Shown here one piece after another: positions 1 through 5,700 of a stretch of 6,834 nt of DNA (positions are counted from its first letter, which is position 1; each line of letters begins with the position of its first letter). This DNA comes from Leptospiraceae bacterium. Lineage in GTDB: Bacteria > Spirochaetota > Leptospiria > Leptospirales > Leptonemataceae. Position numbers and translations under genes: made by a program. Under the pieces are notes generated by a model. The model was given only the letters and a program-made list of their open reading frames with translations, ran no database searches and was not told where the DNA came from. The DNA is taken from positions 1-6,834 of the forward strand of contig JAGRNC010000132.1 of the NCBI GenBank assembly GCA_020440935.1, read 5' to 3'.

Positions 1-1610
1 ACAATACTGTTTACGAATTCGTAGCCTTTGCCCGCTTCATTGGGAGAGACACGAAGGTAGCAGTGACCATACTGGCCTCGACCACCGGTTTGCTTGATGT
101 ACTTTGATTCCACTTCCACTTGCTTGCGGATGGTTTCGCGATACGCAACCTGCGGCTTACCAACGTTTGCCTCAACCTTGAATTCACGTTTTAGACGGTC
201 GACGATGATCTCCAGGTGAAGCTCACCCATTCCGGAGATGATAGTCTGCCCGGTTTCGTGGTCGGTCTTGACTTTGAACGTAGGATCTTCTTCTGCCAGA
301 CGAACGAGCCCCTGGCCCAGTTTCTCCTGGTCCGCTTTGGTCATTGGCTCAATAGCCAGGTCGATCACAGGATCCGGGAATTCCATACTTTCGAGAATAA
401 CCGGGCTATCTTCAGCGCAAAGGGTGTCCCCAGTAGTAGTATCCTTTAGACCTACGGCCGCGCCAATATCTCCGGAGAACACAACTTCGATTTCTTCGCG
501 GTCATTTGCATGCATTTGTAGCAGTCGACCAACGCGCTCTTTCTTGCCTTTTGTTGCATTGAGAACGTAAGAACCTTTTGTGAGGGTTCCGGAATATACA
601 CGGAAGTACGTCAGTTTACCTACGTACGGATCACTTACGATTTTAAAGGCCAGGGCAGAGAATGGCTGTTCGTCGCCAGTCTTTCGAACCAGCTCTTTTT
701 CAGGATCATCCACGTCGTGGCCTTTGATGTCGGGCACGTCCAGCGGAGATGGCATGTAATCGATAACTGCATCGAGCAGCGGCTGAACACCTTTGTTCTT
801 GAAGGCAGTCCCGCAAAGAATGGGGAAAATCTTCATCTCAAGCGTACCTTTTCGAATGGCCCGCTTCAGTTCTTCGGTGGTTAACTCGCCCTCTTCCAGG
901 TATTTCTCAAGCAGCTCATCATCGCACTCGGCGGCGCTTTCCATCAGCTTGGTGCGATACTCTTCGGCCTGGGCTTTGAGGTCTTCCGGGATGTCGGTGT
1001 AGTCGAATTTTGCGCCCAGCTCTTCGCCGGACCAGATAATGGCTCGGTTTTCTACCAGATCCACTACTCCCTGAAAATCGGCTTCGCTACCGATGGGAAG
1101 TTGAATGGGAACGCCGTTCGCGCCCAAACGATCGCGGATGGTACCGACACAATAGAAGAAATCGGCGCCCATACGGTCGAGCTTGTTAATAAAGCACATA
1201 CGAGGGACGCGATAGCGGTCCGCCTGACGCCATACGGTCTCTGTTTGAGGCTCAACGCCGGCAACACCGTCGTATACGGCTACAGCGCCATCAAGAACAC
1301 GAAGCGAACGCTCCACTTCCACGGTGAAGTCCACGTGGCCCGGAGTGTCGATGATGTTAATTCGATGAGAGTCCAGATTATGATCGGAGCCTTCCCAGAA
1401 CGTAGTGGTGGCGGCAGAAGTAATAGTAATTCCCCGCTCCTTTTCCTGTTCCATCCAGTCCATGGTGGCCGCGCCTTCATGAACTTCCCCGATCTTGTAG
1501 GATCGCCCTGTGTAATAGAGAATACGCTCGGTGGTAGTTGTCTTACCGGCATCAATGTGCGCCATAATACCGATATTGCGCGTTCTCTCCAGTGTAATCT
1601 TGCGTTTCAT
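1..1610 (-). CDS. fusA: Elongation factor G, 5' part (3' end outside window)
   Basis: EF-G is the cytoplasmic GTPase that drives tRNA-mRNA translocation on the ribosome and, with RRF, ribosome recycling. I translated the frame by hand from the ATG at 1608-1610; it is open for 536 codons and leaves at the left edge, so about 160 residues (rest of domain IV, all of domain V) are missing. Visible GTPase motifs are the P-loop AHIDAGKT (17-24), switch I RGITIT with T64, DTPGH (88-92, H92 present), NKLD (142-145) and CGTAFKN (266-272). Domain II follows from about 290, domain III from about 405 with GMGELH (460-465), and domain IV starts near 480 with KPQVAYRE and later GGRGQYGH (509-516). The start is supported by the family N-terminus (RNIGIMAHIDAGK) and by a weak GGAA five bases upstream. 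It begins 12 bp after the rpsG stop, so co-transcription with rpsG is likely. No frameshift or lost key residue is seen. The DAGKTT P-loop fits ordinary bacterial EF-G. Confidence 0.97.
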   Translation of the reverse strand, partial: MKRKITLERTRNIGIMAHIDAGKTTTTERILYYTGRSYKIGEVHEGAATMDWMEQEKERGITITSAATTTFWEGSDHNLDSHRINIIDTPGHVDFTVEVERSLRVLDGAVAVYDGVAGVEPQTETVWRQADRYRVPRMCFINKLDRMGADFFYCVGTIRDRLGANGVPIQLPIGSEADFQGVVDLVENRAIIWSGEELGAKFDYTDIPEDLKAQAEEYRTKLMESAAECDDELLEKYLEEGELTTEELKRAIRKGTLEMKIFPILCGTAFKNKGVQPLLDAVIDYMPSPLDVPDIKGHDVDDPEKELVRKTGDEQPFSALAFKIVSDPYVGKLTYFRVYSGTLTKGSYVLNATKGKKERVGRLLQMHANDREEIEVVFSGDIGAAVGLKDTTTGDTLCAEDSPVILESMEFPDPVIDLAIEPMTKADQEKLGQGLVRLAEEDPTFKVKTDHETGQTIISGMGELHLEIIVDRLKREFKVEANVGKPQVAYRETIRKQVEVESKYIKQTGGRGQYGHCYLRVSPNEAGKGYEFVNSI

Positions 1611-1622
1611 AATAATTCCGGC

Positions 1623-2096
1623 TTACCAGCGATAATGACTGAATGCCCTGTTCGCCTCGGCCATTTTCCTTGTATCGTCTCGTTTCTTCACTGCTCCGCC
1701 CGCATTGTTGCGCGCATCTAGCAGCTCATCAGCCAGTCGCTCAGCCATAGAGTGACCTTTGCGTCCTCTGGCATAACTTACGATCCAGCGAATGGCGAGC
1801 GCCTGCATCCTTTCGGGACGCACTTCAACGGGAACCTGATAGGTTACCCCACCCACACGACGGGAGCGCACTTCCAGCGCTGGCTTTACATTGTCCAGGG
1901 CTTCGCGGAAGATCTCCACGCCTTCTTGACCGGACTTGTCTTTGATCCGATCCATGGCATCATAGAATACCCGCTCGGCGGTGGACTTTTTACCATCGTT
2001 CATAAGATAATTGATGAACTTGGTTACCACCTGATCGCCATAGCGGGCATCGGGGGCCACATATCGTTTCTGGACTGCTTGCTTTCTACGTGACAT
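1623..2096 (-). CDS. rpsG: 30S ribosomal protein S7
   Basis: S7 is a primary 16S rRNA-binding protein that nucleates assembly of the 30S head and lies near the E-site tRNA. The frame gives 157 residues, the usual family length. It has the basic N-terminus MSRRK, the helix segment KFINYLMNDGKKS (26-38), the conserved RNA-binding hairpin SRRVGGVTYQVPVEVRP (78-94), the IRWIV helix near 102-106, and the family C-terminus AFSHYRW (151-157). The ATG at 2094-2096 is chosen because an AAGGA Shine-Dalgarno sits six bases upstream and the protein starts as expected for the family. It lies 9 bp after rpsL and 12 bp before fusA. In E. coli, S7 represses its own operon by binding a much longer rpsL-rpsG spacer; the 9 bp here cannot hold that structure. 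Nothing is truncated or unusual. Confidence 0.98.
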   Translation of the reverse strand: MSRRKQAVQKRYVAPDARYGDQVVTKFINYLMNDGKKSTAERVFYDAMDRIKDKSGQEGVEIFREALDNVKPALEVRSRRVGGVTYQVPVEVRPERMQALAIRWIVSYARGRKGHSMAERLADELLDARNNAGGAVKKRDDTRKMAEANRAFSHYRW

Positions 2097-2101
2097 ATAG
2101 A

Positions 2102-2108
2102 ATCCTTA
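2102..2108 (-). promoter_or_regulatory. rpsG ribosome-binding site overlapping the rpsL stop
   Basis: TAAGGAT in the transcript sense includes the rpsL stop TAA (2106-2108) and an AAGGA Shine-Dalgarno six bases before the rpsG ATG. The overlap suggests translational coupling: ribosomes finishing S12 are placed at the S7 start. Confidence 0.8.
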
Positions 2109-2480
2109 CGCCTTGGGCCTCTTGGCTCCGTATTTGGAGCGCCCCTGACGACGCTTTTCTACGCCCAGCGTATCCAGCGCGCCCCGGATAATATGATAGC
2201 GAACACCTGGAAGGTCTTTTACCCTTCCGCCCCGCACCAGCACAACGTTGTGCTCCTGCAGATTATGTCCTTCTCCAGGAATATAGGCGGTAACTTCGAT
2301 ACCTGTTGTTAGTCGAACCCGAGCCACCTTTCTCAAAGCAGAGTTCGGCTTTTTCGGAGTGAATGTCATCACCCGCGTACAGACCCCTCTGCGCTGCGGA
2401 CATGCCATTAGCGCTGGAGACTTGGTCTTCTTCTTCTGTTGTTTTCTTCCGTGACGGATTAACTGATTAATTGTTGGCAT
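2106..2480 (-). CDS. rpsL: 30S ribosomal protein S12
   Basis: S12 sits at the decoding centre of the 30S subunit and affects accuracy and streptomycin sensitivity. The product is 124 residues, the common family length, with family landmarks in order: CPQRRGVCTRV (28-38), TPKKPNSALRK (41-51), GEGHNLQEH (69-77), RGGRVKDLPGVRYH (83-96) and the C-terminal RSKYGAKRPKA. K43 and K88, where substitutions classically give streptomycin resistance, are both the wild-type lysine, and P42 and P91 are unchanged. D89, the aspartate that RimO methylthiolates in some bacteria, is present; whether it is modified cannot be told. The start ATG at 2478-2480 gives the standard MPTINQL N-terminus; a purine-rich GAAGGGAG lies 12 bases upstream. 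It follows rpoC after a 283-bp structured spacer and is tightly followed by rpsG, so it is probably the first gene of the str part of the cluster. Confidence 0.98.
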   Translation of the reverse strand: MPTINQLIRHGRKQQKKKTKSPALMACPQRRGVCTRVMTFTPKKPNSALRKVARVRLTTGIEVTAYIPGEGHNLQEHNVVLVRGGRVKDLPGVRYHIIRGALDTLGVEKRRQGRSKYGAKRPKA

Positions 2481-2492
2481 TCAGTTAATACA

Positions 2493-2500
2493 CTCCCTTC
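2493..2500 (-). promoter_or_regulatory. rpsL ribosome-binding site, long spacing
   Basis: GAAGGGAG in the transcript sense resembles the Shine-Dalgarno sequence and ends 12 bases before the rpsL ATG, longer than the usual 5-9. It is the only purine-rich block near the start, and no alternative start of S12 makes sense, so it is the likely site. Confidence 0.6.
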
Positions 2501-2531
2501 GAGAATATAGTTCCCGGAATCCTTAAATACC

Positions 2532-2544
2532 TGGGTTAGACCCA
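2532..2544 (-). other. Small hairpin in rpsL leader
   Basis: TGGGT (2532-2536) and ACCCA (2540-2544) form a 5-bp stem with a 3-nt loop, about 50 bases upstream of the rpsL start. It is short enough to occur by chance and is listed only because it belongs to a run of inverted repeats. Confidence 0.25.
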
Positions 2545-2566
2545 TAGAATTTCTCAAAACCGGTTA

Positions 2567-2615
2567 GAGCCGACAACTTGTGACCTCATCCTGTGAGACA
2601 CAGTTTTGTCGGCTC
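2567..2615 (-). other. 10-bp perfect inverted repeat upstream of rpsL
   Basis: GAGCCGACAA at 2567-2576 and TTGTCGGCTC at 2606-2615 are exact inverted complements with a 29-nt loop, the longest perfect stem in the spacer. The loop contains a second possible hairpin, CTGTG-AGA-CACAG (2591-2603). It lies about 87 bases before the rpsL start and is not directly followed by a U-run (TTTT appears about nine bases later, after AACCGGTT). This fits a folded leader or RNA-binding site better than a standard terminator, though no regulator can be named. Confidence 0.5.
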
Positions 2616-2660
2616 GCACTGGAGCAGCTCAGGCTTCAGGCTCGAGAGACCACAAATGAA

Positions 2661-2703
2661 GGAGGCCCCCTCGCTGACAAGATCTATTCCTGCCAGGGCC
2701 TCC
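2661..2703 (-). terminator. Possible intrinsic terminator or attenuator hairpin after rpoC
   Basis: GGAGGCCC at 2661-2668 pairs perfectly with GGGCCTCC at 2696-2703. Inside, TGGCA and TGTCA (transcript sense; 2691-2695 with 2675-2679) add five pairs including one G-U, separated from the outer stem by a bulge of about 6 nt on one side and closing an 11-nt loop. The transcript continues TTCATTTGTG, which has five T in seven bases, a short and imperfect U-tract. This is the best terminator-like element in the window, but the bulge and weak tail suggest partial termination at most. Confidence 0.4.
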
Positions 2704-2722
2704 CCTTTCTGTGAAATCTTTC

Positions 2723-2750
2723 CGGGGGATAGCCGCTCGGCGCTCCCCCG
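2723..2750 (-). other. GC-rich hairpin just after the rpoC stop
   Basis: CGGGGGA at 2723-2729 is the exact inverted complement of TCCCCCG at 2744-2750, giving a 7-bp stem with a 14-nt loop. GCC (2732-2734) and GGC (2739-2741) can add a small inner stem. It begins 13 bases past the rpoC stop. The RNA after it reads GAAAGATTTC, not a U-run, so it is a poor intrinsic terminator; a 3'-end stabilising or processing structure is as likely. Confidence 0.5.
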
Positions 2751-2763
2751 TCCAAGCTTTGTT

Positions 2764-5700
2764 TTAGCCCTGAAAGCTCTCCTGCTGGGCCTGTCCCGCA
2801 GCGAGCTCTTCGGCTTCGCGGCGTTCCTTTTCCAGCTTTTGAATATCGCCGTATTCCTGGTAGAAGATCTCGACATCGCGATAATGCTTCAGGCCGGTTC
2901 CAGCCGGAATCAAATGACCGATGATGACGTTTTCCTTCAGACCAAGCAACGGATCCTTCTTTCCTTTAATGGCCGCATCGGTAAGAACCCGTGTGGTTTC
3001 CTGAAAGGATGCCGCCGAAATGAAAGAATCCGTGTTGAGTGAAGCCCGGGTAATCCCCAGAAGGATTTGCTTGGCTGTTGCCGGAACACCACCTTCCGAC
3101 TCCACTCGTTCGTTTTCATCTTTGAAACTGAACCGATCCACTTGCTGGTGGGCCACAAAGCTTGTGTCACCGGGATCGTCCACTTCCAGCTTGCGCAGCA
3201 TCTGCCGCACAATGATTTCAATGTGTTTGTCGTTGATATAAACGCCCTGCAGACGATATACCTCTTGCACTTCGTGCACGAGAAATTCATGGAGTGCGTT
3301 AATACCTTTAATCCGCAGAATATCGTGCGGATCCAGCATACCCTCATCGAGCATGTCACCGGCCTTCACATAGTCGCCGTTACGAACCCGTAATCGATTG
3401 GAAACGGGAATGGCAACTTTGATGCGGTCCGAATCTTCCATGTCCGGGACGATGTAGAAAATACGCTTTTCTTTCACCACTTCGTTGTGGTCTTCGATGC
3501 GGCCATCTATTTCGGCCAGAGTTGATGCCTCTCGCGGACGGCGAGCTTCGAAAAGCTCTTCCACTCGAGGGAGACCACCGGTAATATCCCGGGTTTTCTC
3601 GGCTGCGGCCGCGATTTTGTAGAGTACATCCCCAGGCTGCACGGACTGGTCGTGTCTTGCCATAACCACTGCATTGGGCGGTACCGAATATTCGTCCGAT
3701 CCAATGAGCATACGCGGGTTCAGGCGCTCACGACGGTATTCGATGAGTCGGTAGTTACCTTCTTCATCTTTCTTGAGGTTCTTGTCCTCTTCAATGTCTA
3801 CGAACTTCACTTTGCCGGAGTTATCGGCTACTACCACTTCGTTGTAGGGGTCAAACGTAGCGATGGGATCGTTGGGATCTACCACCACGCCTTCTTCGAT
3901 GGCCAGCACCGAACCGATGCGCACCGGAATAGAAGTCGTCTCCCCTTCGATAAAGAAGTTGTCTCCAGAAATCCGAACGGTTCCGGCCGCTTCGGCCGTT
4001 ACTGGCTTTTCCTCGCCATCGTATCCAGTAGCAATTACTTCACCGGGCACAACAACCTGGGCATCTTCAACTTTAAGGCCGATCATCTTACCGGTTTCCA
4101 GTACCTGGTTGATGCGGCTTAGATTAATACTTCCGCGTGTGGAGAACACTCGCTCGCCGTCGGAGCGCTTCACAACGCGACCCGAGATGGAGTTCACTCG
4201 AGCTCGGTATGGAAGCTTGTGTACGTTCTCTTTTACCTGCAGGTTTGTGGCCACACCACCAACGTGGAAGGTACGCATGGTAAGCTGCGTTCCGGGCTCT
4301 CCAATGGATTGGGCCGCAATGGTTCCCACTGCCTCGCCCATTTCCACGGGCTTGAGCCGACCCAGGTCCATACCATAGCAGTTCGCACAAATACCGTGGC
4401 GAGTCTCGCAGGTCAGTGGCGACCGAATGTTGATCGATTCAATCCCCATGGAGTCGATCTGGCGACCGTACTCGCGGTTAAGCAGAGTATTTCGAGCAAT
4501 CACCACGTCGCCGCTCACCGGATCCTTGATGTCTTCGGCCACAACGCGACCAAAAGCTCGATCCCCGAGGGTGATCTTGACTTTATCCCCTTCTTTTACG
4601 GGGGTCATGATGACGCCTTCCAGTGTACCGCAATCGGTTTCGGTAACGATTACATCCTGGGCTATGTCCACCAATCGACGTGTAAGGTAACCCGCATCAG
4701 CAGTCTTCAGCGCCGTATCCGCCAGACCCTTTCGAGCGCCGTGGGTGGAGATAAAGAATTCCAGAACTCCCAATCCTTCGCGGAAGTTGGATCGGATCGC
4801 GAGCTCGATAATGTCGCCATTGGGTCGAGCCATCAATCCCCGCATACCGGCCAGCTGCCGGATCTGGGCGCGAGAGCCCCGGGCGCCGGAAGCGGCCATG
4901 GTATAGATTGGATTGAATCCATTTTGATCCTGTTCCAGTTCGGAGAACATGGATTCGGTGATGAGATCGTTCGTTCGAGTCCAGATCTCGATTACCTTTT
5001 TGTATCGTTCGTCGTTGGTAATTACGCCGCTTTTGTAGGCCTTGGTTACATCGGTAACTTCTTTGTTCGCTCCAGCAATCAGGTCCTGTTTCTTAGGAGA
5101 AACCTGGATGTCCGAAATTGCGATGGAGGGCGCAAAAATCGTAGCATAATGGAAGCCCAGCTCTTTCACTCGGTCCAGCATATGCACGGTGGCCCCGGCG
5201 CCGTAGCGGTCGTATACTTCGGCAATAATTCTGGTAATCTCTTTGTCAGAAACGCCCCGGTTTACGTAGGCGTAGCCTTCGGGCATTACCGAGTTGAAGA
5301 TTACCCGGCCCGGAGTGGTCTGCAGCAGACGATCCTGATGGATTACAGAAACGCGAGCCCGCAGCCCCACCGACCCAACGCTTAGAGCATAATGAATTTC
5401 GTCGAGATTCGAGAAGATTTTGCCTTCGCCTTTGTCGCCTTCCAGCTGCGAGGTCATAAGGTAAATCCCCAGAACCATATCCTGCGATGGAGATACTACA
5501 GGAGCCCCGTTCGCGGGGTTCAGCAGATTGTGCGGAGAAAGCATCAGCATCCACGCTTCTAGCTGTGCTTTGGGCGACAGCGGAACGTGAATAGCCATCT
5601 GGTCGCCGTCGAAGTCGGCGTTAAATGCCTTACAAACCAGAGGATGCAGTTTGATGGCTTTTCCTTCTACCAGAGTAGGAAGGAATGCCTGGATCCCCAG

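Larger units (their letters stand above)
2481..2763 (-). other. rpoC-rpsL intergenic spacer with several inverted repeats
   Basis: This 283-bp stretch is the only sizeable gap in the window. I see no credible protein gene: reading frames through it continue as shadows of rpoC or lack a start with a ribosome-binding site. It contains three inverted repeats with stems of 7, 8+5 and 10 bp, a small 5-bp hairpin, and the rpsL ribosome-binding site. No convincing sigma70 -35/-10 pair was found on the minus strand. The spacer may partly terminate or process rpoC mRNA, act as a leader controlling rpsL, or both; the sequence alone cannot decide. Confidence 0.7.

Noticed and set aside
1..1610. Possible frameshift or pseudogene in fusA
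   Set aside because: Hand translation of all 536 codons from 1610 to 3 gives uninterrupted EF-G with all GTPase motifs; it only lacks a stop because it runs off the window.
1101..1721. 206-codon open frame on the plus strand across fusA and the rpsG end
   Set aside because: Antisense to the EF-G GTPase domain and running into rpsG; no ribosome-binding site or recognisable protein features.
2230..2370. Possible streptomycin-resistance changes in S12
   Set aside because: P42, K43, K88 and P91 are all wild type, so nothing suggests a resistance allele.
2504..2509. TATATT (minus strand) as a -10 box for an rpsL promoter
   Set aside because: No recognisable -35 at 16-18 bases upstream, and transcription would start only some 15-20 bases before the rpsL ATG. 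Other TTGTCA- and TTGAGA-like hexamers in the spacer lack a -10 at proper spacing.
2586..2876. 96-codon minus-strand frame covering the rpoC 3' end and spacer
   Set aside because: It overlaps the true rpoC frame in another frame and crosses the stem structures; no plausible ribosome-binding site or family resemblance.
4219..5385. 388-codon open frame on the plus strand opposite rpoC
   Set aside because: It lies wholly antisense to the conserved core of rpoC, including the bridge helix and the second zinc site, and its product resembles no family I know. It is best explained as a by-product of rpoC codon use.
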